From positions 992,001 through 1,056,000 of the forward strand of contig JAIUOF010000001.1 of NCBI GenBank assembly GCA_020161355.1: a DNA stretch of 64,000 nt. The letters are read 5' to 3'. This stretch comes from Bacteroidota bacterium. Lineage in GTDB: Bacteria > Bacteroidota > Bacteroidia > Cytophagales > Spirosomataceae. A program made the translations under genes and the position numbers. Of the stretch, positions 16,391 through 27,400 are shown in pieces. The notes below the pieces were generated by a model that was given only the letters and a program-made list of their open reading frames with translations, was not told where the DNA came from and searched no databases. Each line of letters begins with the position of its first letter. The first letter of the stretch is position 1.

Positions 16391-18403
16391 TTACTGATGC
16401 GAAACCACTATTTTTTGACTGATTGTACGAACGCCATCAATAATTAAGCTATAAAAATAAAGGCCATCCACCCATTTGTAGGTTTCTACCTTTACTTCAT
16501 TTTTACTTTTTTCAAGCTGAACATTCTTAATCATTCTGCCGTTTACGTTTGTAAAGTGGAGCTCTGCTTTAAGCGTGCTAAATGGAACGCGGTATTCCAC
16601 AGTCAAAATATCGCTTACCGGATTGGGATATGCTTTTGCAGTAGTGATATCTCCTACATCGCCAAAGGGCAACATCAAAGGGTTGTCACAATCACACACG
16701 TCCTCACCTCCAAATTTCCCGGGTTTCTCGGTTAAGAGTTCTTTCAGATATGCTTTTGTGGTTGGTCCTAAAGCTTTAGTTTTTTTATCCCGGTAAGCCA
16801 CATAGTAGGTGCCTACTTTTTTTGCTTTGAATTTTTTACCAATGTGAAGTTCTTTGGTGGCAAGTTCATCTTCAAACCAAACGATATCCGTGTCGGTCTC
16901 TTTGCTGATTACGACGAATGCCGGTGCCGCCTTATTTTCATTTTTAAATTGTACTGTTTCATCCAAAAGCGGCATACCAAGTGGACGGGAGGTACAATTA
17001 GGAGCATTTACGATTCTTATATTTCTACATTTACCCGACAAATCACTTGAAACCAGGGTGACATTTGGCATAAATGCCGGTATATTTTCAATTTTAAATT
17101 TACTGTTTCCCAATGAGGTAACAAAACCTGAACTTGTGGTTAGGGGAAGGGCGTTAATCCTTGACAAATAATTGGTTAATACAGGAAAGTTAAGGTTTGA
17201 CATAGCAAAGAAAACTTTCTCAATGATACTATATTTATCGTTTTCGAGATGTGCTATAATATTGTAACTGTCGATTGTGGCATTACAATAAACCGAATCA
17301 ACCACAATGGGAGGTCCGGAGCAGGTCTCCACAATAATTGGACAACAACTGGAAATATTACAATCACCGACTTTTTTAGAAAATGAAAACTCACCACCCA
17401 TTTTGACGGTTAATGAACTATCGGGATTGATTACAGCCAGATTGGGATTCGTTTTTTCATTAATTTCTGAAAAGTTCCCTGAGGCATCCTTATAATACCA
17501 TTTTACCCCTTTGTATTGCTTCAAAACTATATTATAAACTTCGTTGTTGTTAATACCAATTGGAACAGTGGTACAACTTGTTCCGGCTCTCTTTTCACCT
17601 TCGTTTCCTATGGTGAGGGCTTCATCATAATTATAATCAAACACGCCTTCTTTGGATATATATGAAGACAAATAATTGAGCCCCTGAGATTTGACTTTAG
17701 CTCTAATTACAAGTTTCAAAGATTTTCCGCCTGCTAATGGTCCAATTTTCCAAATATTCCCTACGGTTGTAAATTGCCCCTGTTCGGCAAAATAATGTAC
17801 AGTTTCCAGATTAATACTTTGTATTAACCTCACTTCCAGAGGCTGTGATTCTTTGGTTCCTTTATTTTGAATAATAGTCGTAAATGTGACAATTTCGTCC
17901 AGTTTAGGCGTAGAATTGTCAACCCCTTGGACTAACTGAATTCTTACGTAATCCCGGTTTGAGGCAAAATTTACATGACGAAAAATGATGGTTTGTTCGG
18001 TAAAACAGGTTTCTTTGGCATTATAAAATCTAACCCTGTAAAACTTTGAACCGGTAGGATTTGAAATATTTTTTATTTCAATCTGGGTTTGACCTTTCCC
18101 CAATGGCAAGGCCTGACCAAAATCAAAAGGAGTATTATTTCCTTCTATTATTTCGTAATGAGTGGCTTCGTAGATATTGTAAACTCTAAGATAGCCATCA
18201 GATGCAGATGGAGATGTAACGTCAGTACTTTGTGTTGAAAATGATGGGTATTTACAGAATGTTGTAAGGGTATCAATTTTTGAACTAAGGGAATCAATAT
18301 TAGCTTTTACAGAAAATGAAAATAGAATATTCAATAAAAGTCCAAGAAATATTACCAGACTTTGTGGATTTTTTATGCGGTAATTCAAATTGAAATTTAC
18401 CAT
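16391..18403 (-). CDS. T9SS-secreted protein with DUF11-like and type A sorting domains
   Basis: A 670-residue exported protein, third in the leftward adhesin cluster. A hydrophobic signal segment (LVIFLGLLLNILFSFSVKA) is preceded by about 14 residues. Residues about 45-150 are a beta-rich domain, about 150-260 a DUF11/CARDB-like domain (VTFTTIIQNKGTKESQPLEV...GNIWKIGPLAGG), then a domain ending in the doublet SSCCPIIVE. A Ser/Pro-rich beta region follows. The last 80 residues are a T9SS type A C-terminal domain: AYPNPVSDILTVEYRVP, LHFTNVNGRMIKNVQL, WVDGLYFYSLII and the terminal basic strand. The N-terminal half parallels that of the 963-residue neighbour in order and motif spacing. Surface attachment through T9SS is expected; the ligand is unknown. 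Confidence 0.82.
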   Translation of the reverse strand: MVNFNLNYRIKNPQSLVIFLGLLLNILFSFSVKANIDSLSSKIDTLTTFCKYPSFSTQSTDVTSPSASDGYLRVYNIYEATHYEIIEGNNTPFDFGQALPLGKGQTQIEIKNISNPTGSKFYRVRFYNAKETCFTEQTIIFRHVNFASNRDYVRIQLVQGVDNSTPKLDEIVTFTTIIQNKGTKESQPLEVRLIQSINLETVHYFAEQGQFTTVGNIWKIGPLAGGKSLKLVIRAKVKSQGLNYLSSYISKEGVFDYNYDEALTIGNEGEKRAGTSCTTVPIGINNNEVYNIVLKQYKGVKWYYKDASGNFSEINEKTNPNLAVINPDSSLTVKMGGEFSFSKKVGDCNISSCCPIIVETCSGPPIVVDSVYCNATIDSYNIIAHLENDKYSIIEKVFFAMSNLNFPVLTNYLSRINALPLTTSSGFVTSLGNSKFKIENIPAFMPNVTLVSSDLSGKCRNIRIVNAPNCTSRPLGMPLLDETVQFKNENKAAPAFVVISKETDTDIVWFEDELATKELHIGKKFKAKKVGTYYVAYRDKKTKALGPTTKAYLKELLTEKPGKFGGEDVCDCDNPLMLPFGDVGDITTAKAYPNPVSDILTVEYRVPFSTLKAELHFTNVNGRMIKNVQLEKSKNEVKVETYKWVDGLYFYSLIIDGVRTISQKIVVSHQ

Positions 18404-18435
18404 CTTTTTGGGTATTATTCGATTTCCTTTTTTAT

Positions 18436-18480
18436 CAAAAATAGTAAATACCTGAATTAAATCAGGTACCTACTATTTTG
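18436..18480 (-). terminator. Long intergenic hairpin between the second and third adhesin genes
   Basis: Nested arms pair over 45 bases: CAAAA/TTTTG outside, ATAGTA/TACTAT, a 2x2 internal loop, then TACCTGA/TCAGGTA around a six-base loop. Read on the minus strand it ends in a T run, so it could terminate or attenuate leftward transcription before the 670-residue gene. Confidence 0.6.
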
Positions 18481-18514
18481 ATTTTCAGGATTATATTTTA
18501 TATTTTATCCTAGA

Positions 18515-21406
18515 TTATTTTGTTTTTGTGACAGTTGCAGGCTCACAATATCCACCAGGACAAGTACAGTCTTTAGCGATAAGTGGTTCTGTTACGTCGA
18601 TAATACATCCAAATTCATTGGTAACTCTGACAGTATAGTTATCAGAAGGGCCTGAAGGATTTGGCAAGTTAGAAACCAATATACCATGAGAAGGAATTGG
18701 ATTCACTACTGTTGCTGATCCTGAATTAAATGTACCTCCAAGGTTCCAGGCAGCTATATCGTTGTCACGGAATCTGTTCAACACAAGCATACCATTGTTT
18801 TGTGTTAATGTACCCAAACAAAGTGCACTAACTGGTATCACAGTGGCTACCGGAAGCGGATTCACAGTTACAAGGAATGGCTCACGCGGTGATTCACAAC
18901 GCATTGTATTTCCCTGTGGATCAAGATACAGTTTGGTTTGAGTCACATACCCCCAGGTAGCACCGGCAACTGTTGTTAATGGAGTTGGAGGTGTAGCAGG
19001 GTTAGCCAGTGAGTCAGTTAACCAATACCAGGTAAGGTAATCATTTGGTACCTGAAGTATTCCGGCATCAAACGGAGTGGCTGTCGCATTCAAACAGTAC
19101 ACTGGATCTGCAGCATTAGGTTGAATCGGAGTATCTTTTATGATCACATCGAAATGTGCAGTATCAGACTGACAGTTATGAGTATTTTCAAACTGCGACA
19201 CCCAATAAGTCAAAGTATCCACTACATTGGTAGGAGGAGCAGCATAGGTTGCTGTGGTATCTCCAGGAATATTTGTTTTGTTTAATCCATACCAAATCAG
19301 TGAAAAGCTTCCTCCTGAAGTAGTGGCGGTCAAAGGATTGGACGGGTAATTTTCGCAATAAGCAACGTCCTGAACGGTCGGCATATCTGGCTGATCCCAT
19401 ATATCAATCCTAACAGTATCAAGATGGGACTGACAGTTATTATTATCCACCTGAGCAACAAACCAGAGGTCTTGACCCACAACAGCTGTATTAGCAAATG
19501 GACCCACATTATATCCTATAAGTGATGTGGTATCAGGTAAGTCAACAGATGTTGGCAATAATGGACCATGCCACCATCTCAGGCTATCTCCGTTGTGATC
19601 AATCACTGGTGAGCTTAATAGAGCCGATAATCTTTTAGCAGCAATAAACTGACAATATGCAGTATCTATTGCATTAGGTCTGTCTGGAAGTGGATTGATA
19701 GTTACAAAAACTGTATCTGTACTGGCACATTCCACACCAAATTTGGTATAAGCAGCTCTTACAATGTAATTTCCTTCCATTGCTTCAGTAGCAAGCAATC
19801 TCCTATCAACCGAATCAGCAGATGTCCATGCATCAGGTGCCGTCCATCCCCACGTTAAAGTACCGAGAGGGTTAATTGAGTTATTTGTCCCTGTGTTACG
19901 AGCCGACAAGAAAATTGTATCTTCAGCACATACCGGTGAGTTAGAAGTAGCTAATGGAACAGGTAGCTCATTGATAGTAAATGTAACTTCAGTAGTATCT
20001 CTACAAGAAACATGACCATTTTGTTCGGATACTAATCGGTAATGATAGATACCGGGAGCTGTTGGTAAAGAAGTCAATCTAAGGGTATCTTGCCCGGTCA
20101 AAGAGTCCAGCGTTGGATTACTTGGACCGTTATTATTCCACCACTGATATCTGAAACTTCCCTGATCTGAAAGGAACGGAGGAAGTTCATCCTGAATTCC
20201 GTAAGTATCATTAGAAGTAGCTGTATATCCGGCCTGAGTATTGGCTGATTCAATAATTGGAGCAGGAGCACCAAAACAAATAACCTGATTTGTAGGGGTT
20301 GTCAAAATTGGAGGAAGACCAGGTATTACTTTTATCGGACAACAACCTTCAAAACCGCAAGAGGCTGCTGAAGAATCTTTGTAATATTTATAATCTCCCG
20401 TTTGCTTAATAACTAAACCTGATCCTGTTACATCCGCAAAGGCATTGGTTCCTGTTATGGTTGTCCAGGTAGCACCGTTGTCAGTGCTTCTTTGCCATAC
20501 TACACCTGTATATATTCCACTTGCCAGGGTAAATGTATATTCATCACCAGGACACCAATCACGGTGGGTAGTTATACAAATTTGCCCTTCATCATCTTCA
20601 ATGTTAGTATCCTGAGGTGTAGGTTTAGGACCGGAATCCAAATCCAGCTGATCCAAAGTGAGTGTTTCTGCTGTAATTTCTTTAATACCCCGGGTGGTAA
20701 CAATGTACCGCATAGTTAAGCTAACTGTGGCACTGGATGCTATTGTTCCGATATTCCAAATCTTTGAAGCATCAGAGTAAGTACCAACGCTTGGAACGTC
20801 AGAATAATAAGTTAATCCCGCGGCATAAGCAACTTCAAAAGTAACCCCCGTAGCAGCAAGAGAGCCACGGTTAATAACAGCAACAGTTACAGTTACAGTA
20901 TCACCCATTGGAACATCACCGGCAGGAGAACGTGTAATTGTAGTCTCTAAATCAACAAATTGAGGTGTGTAATTGTAGTTAACGTAAGGTAGATAAAATG
21001 TGGAGTCAGTAAAACAAGATCCATCTGAACTATATACCCTTAGTGTATATTGCCTTCCGGGTGCCGTTGCAGGGGTTTGCAATGTAGAATCTACAATCCC
21101 ACCCACAAGTGAGGCATAAGTTGGTGAAGCACCAAATGCGGGACCAGAATAGGTTGCACCTACACTAAGACCAATTCTGCTTGCACTGTTTTGGATACCG
21201 CTGACCTTGATTTTGGCATTGGCAGTGTTTGAATCAGAAGCATCAAATGTCGTGATCGTCATAGCCAGTGCCGGTGAACAAGACTGGGCGTACGTTGACA
21301 TGTGAGCAAACAACATCAAAAACACCAGCACGAGTGATGACACCCAAACCGAGGCTTTTTCTCCAAAAACAGACGCAAGTCTGATTTTCAAATAATTGTT
21401 TTCCAT
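18515..21406 (-). CDS. Large exported Ig/DUF11-type adhesin with novel C-terminal module
   Basis: A 963-residue exported protein, second in the leftward cluster. Signal segment: VSSLVLVFLMLFAHMSTYAQS after about 20 residues. Residues about 45-150 form a beta domain (YTLRVYSSDGSCFTDS), about 155-260 a DUF11 domain (DTVTVTVAVINRGSLAATGV), and about 280-355 a domain ending GFEGCCPIKV. From about 360 to 850 there are five or so Ig-like units, each about 90 residues, marked by Val-x-Tyr-Cys or Val-Cys starts (DTAYCQFIAAK, DVAYCENYPSNP, DPVYCLNATATP). The last 115 residues match the C-terminus of the 3393-residue neighbour and end DCTCPGGYCEPATVTKTK. No T9SS type A or B domain is visible. Only 31 bases separate it from the upstream giant gene, so they should share a transcript. 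Confidence 0.82.
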   Translation of the reverse strand: MENNYLKIRLASVFGEKASVWVSSLVLVFLMLFAHMSTYAQSCSPALAMTITTFDASDSNTANAKIKVSGIQNSASRIGLSVGATYSGPAFGASPTYASLVGGIVDSTLQTPATAPGRQYTLRVYSSDGSCFTDSTFYLPYVNYNYTPQFVDLETTITRSPAGDVPMGDTVTVTVAVINRGSLAATGVTFEVAYAAGLTYYSDVPSVGTYSDASKIWNIGTIASSATVSLTMRYIVTTRGIKEITAETLTLDQLDLDSGPKPTPQDTNIEDDEGQICITTHRDWCPGDEYTFTLASGIYTGVVWQRSTDNGATWTTITGTNAFADVTGSGLVIKQTGDYKYYKDSSAASCGFEGCCPIKVIPGLPPILTTPTNQVICFGAPAPIIESANTQAGYTATSNDTYGIQDELPPFLSDQGSFRYQWWNNNGPSNPTLDSLTGQDTLRLTSLPTAPGIYHYRLVSEQNGHVSCRDTTEVTFTINELPVPLATSNSPVCAEDTIFLSARNTGTNNSINPLGTLTWGWTAPDAWTSADSVDRRLLATEAMEGNYIVRAAYTKFGVECASTDTVFVTINPLPDRPNAIDTAYCQFIAAKRLSALLSSPVIDHNGDSLRWWHGPLLPTSVDLPDTTSLIGYNVGPFANTAVVGQDLWFVAQVDNNNCQSHLDTVRIDIWDQPDMPTVQDVAYCENYPSNPLTATTSGGSFSLIWYGLNKTNIPGDTTATYAAPPTNVVDTLTYWVSQFENTHNCQSDTAHFDVIIKDTPIQPNAADPVYCLNATATPFDAGILQVPNDYLTWYWLTDSLANPATPPTPLTTVAGATWGYVTQTKLYLDPQGNTMRCESPREPFLVTVNPLPVATVIPVSALCLGTLTQNNGMLVLNRFRDNDIAAWNLGGTFNSGSATVVNPIPSHGILVSNLPNPSGPSDNYTVRVTNEFGCIIDVTEPLIAKDCTCPGGYCEPATVTKTK

Positions 21407-21437
21407 GATAAATTAGTATAAATTAAAAATGTTTTTT

Positions 21438-24400
21438 CTATTTAGTTTTCTCGACATTTGCAGGCGGACAGTACGGAACCTCACATTCTAAACATACATT
21501 GGTAATATTTACTGTTTGGTCTATCGGACATCCTTCTGCACTTATAATTCTAATCGTATATGCTTGTGGAGTTAGTTTTGATGGTCCCGCTACAGTCGAG
21601 GAAATTATTCCATTTGCAGGAATTAATGCCGGCGTATTAGCAGTTCCCGAATTGTATGTAGCCCCCTGATTAAATGAATACATTTCATTCTCTCTAAATC
21701 TCGTCAAAATCAGCATTCCGTTGTCCAGAACTTGTTTTCCAACACAGGTTGGATTTACTGCTAATATTTGTGTGACGGGATAAGCATTAATTCTAGCTTC
21801 AATCGTATTTCTATATGTGCTAGAACAATTTTTGGGTGAAACACACGATGCAAAATAATTTCTCGATTCACTTAATATTGGAGTAGCAAAATTCGTACCA
21901 GTTCCAATACTACTTCCTGAAAATTGCTGATCAAACCAGGTTACTGTTCCAGAACAATTGCTACCGCTTAATATTAAACTTCCTGGTCCGCATACCTGAG
22001 CTCCTGTTAATGAAGGAGGTGCGGGCAAAGGCAAGATGGTAACAGTGGCAGAGTCATTATTTACACAACCATTATTATCGGTTACAGTTAAATAATATTT
22101 ACCATTATGAAGCGAACTATCAGCATTCGAAATCAATGGATTCTGATTGGTTGAAGTGTACCCTGAAGGCCCATTCCAGTTATATGATATTCCACCACTT
22201 GCAGTTAACTGAATATCAGAATTAGTACAAAATTCTCCTGCGGTCATTGTTATTGTTGGATTTGCAAAAACTGTTACCAGGGCAGGGTCAGAATTAGTAG
22301 TTCCACAACCATTGCCAGAAGCCGTAGCTACGATTCGGTAAGCTCTGAGACCCGGAATTGCAGTACTTACAACCAAACTATCTGAAGTTTCACCCGAAAT
22401 ATTATTATAAACAACCCCAACTAATTGTTGCCATTGATAGGTAATAGTTCCGGTTCCATTAGTTGGATTTCCATGTAAAACCAGTGGAGAATTTTGACAA
22501 ACCGAAACATTCGCAACATTTACATTTATAGAAAGATTAGGAACAATTATTACTCTACTAACTGCAGAAGTATCCATCCCGCAACCAATTCCACTTGCTG
22601 TTGCCACAATCCGGTAAAATAATGTATCTGCAGAAGCTGTATTAACCATTACAGTAGTTCCGGTAGCACCAGATATATTCACAAAATTTAAACTATCAGC
22701 TGAAACTTGCCATTGGTAAGTAATAATACCGGTAGCATCATGTGGTGTGGCTGTTAGTGTTGTGCTGGCACCTTCACATACCGTAATATTTGGTATATCT
22801 ACTGAAACTGAAAGTACTGGCACCACGGTTATTGTAGAAACTGCAGAAGTAGATGAACCACAACCAATTCCACTGGCAGTTGCAATTATTCGATAGTAGG
22901 TAACCCCTACAGATGATGTTGGAACAATCAAACTATCTCCTATTGCCCCGGGAATATTTGCAAAAGTTATATTATTGGTTGAAAGTTGCCATTGGTATGA
23001 AATTGTCCCGGTGCCATTTGTTGTCAGGGCATCCAATTGCAATACTCCACCCTGGCATAAGGTATAGCTAGGTAAGGAAACATTTACACTAAGATTTGGA
23101 ACAACAATAACAACAGAACTGTCAGAATCCATATAATTACAACCAATTCCGCTGGCTCTGACTCCAACTTTATAATAAACGGTATCCACAGTAGCACCGT
23201 TAATAGACAAGCTGGAAGAATTACTAGAAGGAATCAGACTCCAATTGACCCCATCCTGTGAGTTAGACCACTGATAATCAACAGCTCCATTTTGATTACT
23301 AACATTTGCATTTAAAGTAATAGTACCTGTTTGACAAATAACTATGTTATCCAGGTCAATATTAGCACCCAGACGAGGGAGTACGGTAATTGTAAAAGTT
23401 TCATTATTTCCGGGACAGTTGTTTATTAAAGGAGTTACTGTGATTGTAGCTATGATTGGAGTCACTCCATTATTAATGGCAGTAAATGATGTAATATTTC
23501 CAGTTCCACTAGCTGAAAGACCAATGGAGGGATTACTATTTGTCCAGCTATAACCTGTTGCTAAAGTTCCTGTAAATATTTTTCCTGAATATAGTCCATT
23601 ACTACAAACTGTATCATTGGTAACAGGATTCATCGTAATTACTGGATTTACAATTATGTTGAAAGTTTGATTATTTCCAGGACATGAATTAATATATGGT
23701 GTAACTGTAATTGATGCTGTAACTACACTCGATCCAGAATTTAATGCTGTAAATGATGGCAAATCACCAGTTCCATTGGCAGCTAAACCAATTGAGATAT
23801 TATTATTAGTCCATGAGTATGAGGTACCCGATGAACTTGAAAAAGTAATTCCTGGTAAAACTTCTGTATGACAAAGGGTATCATTTGCAATCGGATTCAT
23901 GGTAATTACAGGATAAATCGTTACCACTACCGTAAACGTCACTGTATTACAGGCTGCCGCATTGGTTGCCGTAATCGTATAGGTCGCTGTACCGTTGGCA
24001 GCTCCTGAGTTACTTAATGCTCCTGTAGAGAATTGTGCCACCCCGGTCGCCTGGGCTGCTCCCCCTGTGATCCCTGCACTCATCGTTGGTGCGGTCCAGG
24101 TATAAGTAGTCCCTGCTATGTTGGCTGTTGGCGTTACCGCTGCCACTGCTGCTCCCGAACAGATCGTTGCAGGGTTGGCTAAGCTCGCTGTAAGGGTCGG
24201 TTGTATCGTTACCACTACCGTGAACGTCACCGTATTACAGGCTGCCGCATTGGTTGCCGTAATCGTATAGGTCGCTGTACCGTTGGCAGCTCCTGAGTTA
24301 CTTAATGCTCCTGTAGAGAATTGTGCCACCCCGGTCGCCTGGGCTGCTCCCCCTGTGATCCCTGCACTCATCGTTGGTGCGGTCCAGGTATAAGTAGTCC

Positions 24401-27400
24401 CTGCTATGTTGGCTGTCGGCGTTACCGCTGCCACTGCTGCTCCCGAACAGATCGTTGCAGGGTTGGCTAAGCTCGCTGTAAGGGTCGGTTGAACAGTTAT
24501 AGCAAAAGTAAAAGGTGTACCTGTACATCCGGCTGTAACAGGAGTTACAGTATAGGTAACGACACCGTTTGTGATACCATTATTTGTTAAAGTTTGAGAA
24601 ATTGGAGGAGAAGAGGCAACTGCATTGTCTGAGAAACCAGTAATTGTCCCGGAAGTTGGAGCAGTGGTTATGGCTGCCGTCCATGTATAAGTTGTACCTG
24701 CAATATTTGAGGTCGGCGTCCTGCTAAAACTAGCACCAGAACAAATGGTCTGGTTTCCAGGATTAGTAATCACCATTGTTGGCTGGACAGTAATCGCAAT
24801 TGTAAATGGTGTACCATTACAGCCGTTTGCTGTAGGAGTAATTGTATAGGTTACAACTCCATTAGTTGTGCCAGAATTGGTCAATGCTTGTGAAATTGGC
24901 CCTGATGTAGCCACAGCATTATTTGAAAATCCAGTAATTGTTCCGGAGGTTGGAGCTGTGGTAATTGCAGCTGTCCATGTATAGGTCGTTCCTGAAATGT
25001 TTGATGTTGGAGTTCTACTAAAGCTTGCTCCGGAACAAATTGTCTGCGGACCGGGATTTGTGATTACTATTGTTGGCTGAACTGTGATTGCAAAAGTGAA
25101 AGGTGTTCCATTACAACCATTCGCCACTGGTGTAACTGTATAAGTAACTACCCCGGAAGTTGTGCCTGAATTAGTTAAAGTCTGTGTAATTGGAGCAGCT
25201 GAAGCTACCGCATTGTTAGAAAATCCTGTGATAGTTCCTGAGGTAGGAGTTGTTGTAATCGCAGCCGACCAGGTATAAGTGGTTCCGGCAATATTAGAAG
25301 TAGGCGTTCTACTAAATGCTGTGCCTGAACAAATAGTTTGAGGACCAGGATTGGTAATTACGATTGCTGGCCGAACAGTAACGTCAAACGTAAAATTCGC
25401 ACCCGCACAAATTCCATTATAAGGAGTGACAGTATATCTTACAACTGCACTTGTTGTTGAAGTATTAGTTAAGGTTTGACTAATTGGACCTGAAACCGCA
25501 CTAGCCTGATTTGAAAAACCGGAAGCTGTCCCACTTTGTAAAGAAGCCGTCCATGTATAAGTGGTACCAACAATGTTTGAAGTTGGTGTTACAGAAAATG
25601 AATTCCCGGAGCAAATCGTCTGAGCAGTAGCACTTGCAACAGGAACAGGAGTTACAGTCACTGAGGTGGTAGCAGTAGCTGAGCAATTATCCACATCTCT
25701 GGCTGTCACAGTATAGACTGTAGTGGTGGCTGGTGTCACACTTATCGGAGAACCAGTTGCAGCCGTGTTGGTCCATGTATATGTATAGGGAGCAGTACCT
25801 CCCGAACCAGTAGCTGTTAAGGTTGCGGATTGACCCGCACAAATTGTTTGAGGGGGAGTTACAGAAACAACAACAGGTGGAACAATTACTTGTGTAATCT
25901 GACTTATTACAGAACACTGAGCATCATCAACTGTAGCTGATGTCGTTGCCATCCTGATTCTATACTGCTTTCCACTAAGTGCAGATACAATGGGTGTTGG
26001 GAGATTTATGGTAACATTCATAGTTGTACCTACGTAAGTACCTTGTAGTATCCCCGTAACATCTTGCCAAGTAGCACCATTATCAACACTCTCTTGCCAT
26101 TTATACCAGTCATGCTCTGCATTTGGGTCAGTAACGGAGGCAGTAATCGTTTCATTGGTTGCACCTAAACAAGCAACTGTTTGTCCACTTAATACAATAT
26201 TTAAGGGACATTTATTAACAGTAATGTCGTCAATTAACCAGTCATTACCATTACCTCCAGGTGCGTTATTTCTAATACTAAATATAGCCTGATTAACAGT
26301 TGGACCAGTTTTAAAGGAAAAACCTACCTGATTCCAGTTAGGGTTAGTAATATTACCCGTAATATGTTGAATAACTCCATCGATCAGAAATGAGAAGTTT
26401 GGATAAATATGTGTGGCATAATATGCAGGATCAATAAGGTTTCGAACATATGCTGTAAAGTTATACTGTGTATTTGGACACAAATTAAGAATGGTTTGTT
26501 CCACAACTACATCTGGGTTGTGTGAAGCATTTACCACCATCATGTATCCTCCGGTATCGCCAGGTGTATGGTCATCTGAAATTATCCAGGTACCGAAAAT
26601 ATTTCCCCCTGCAGCTGCTCCATTACAATCAGTGGTATTTGCAATTGAATAAAAACCGTCATTAGGTGCATTACAAGAAGGCAATGAATAACCGTATCCC
26701 GTTACATTAGTTCCCAAAACTGGTCCTGCCAAAGTAGATCCACTGCCAAAATCACCATTTACAAAGAGATTCGGTGTTGTAGGACTAACAGTACAAATAG
26801 CAGTTGCAGGACAAGCAGTACCGGTATTTGGCACTGTTACAATTCTTTCGCTATAACAATAAATACCACCTCGTATTACTCTTACATAATAGGTACCAGG
26901 CTTGAGCCCAGTAATTGTATTTGATGTCAGCGAGCTAATCGGAGTATAAGTTCTGTTTGCCAAAGAAATCCATGCTACCTGATCTGTGGAGTTTACTCCA
27001 AGCAACTGAATTGCACCATTTGTAGCAAAACATCCATTGGCACCGGTAATATTTTCTCCTGTATAAAAACTGGTTGTCTTGGATTCTATCGTAATATTTA
27101 CTGTCCGGCAAATTATTTTTGAAGTATAATCCCTTAGAAAGATTAAATAGGTACCCACACCTAACCCGGTATATTGCTTGTAGCCTCTGAACCAGGTAAC
27201 ACCATCCATGCTTGATTCATAGTTTGTACCACCAAATTCATCAACCGTTATATTGCCATCTGTATTAGAGCACCCTGAGGGATTTAAAGGCCTGATATCT
27301 ACAATATTACCACAATACCCCGCACAATTGGTATTTAATATCACGTTTGTTGTGGCTGTATTTGTGCAACCATTAGAACCCATTGCAGTTACGGTATAAA

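Noticed and set aside
23917..24491. Tandem repeat as CRISPR array or mobile element
   Set aside because: Units are 288 bp, in frame, contiguous without spacers, and encode a protein domain.
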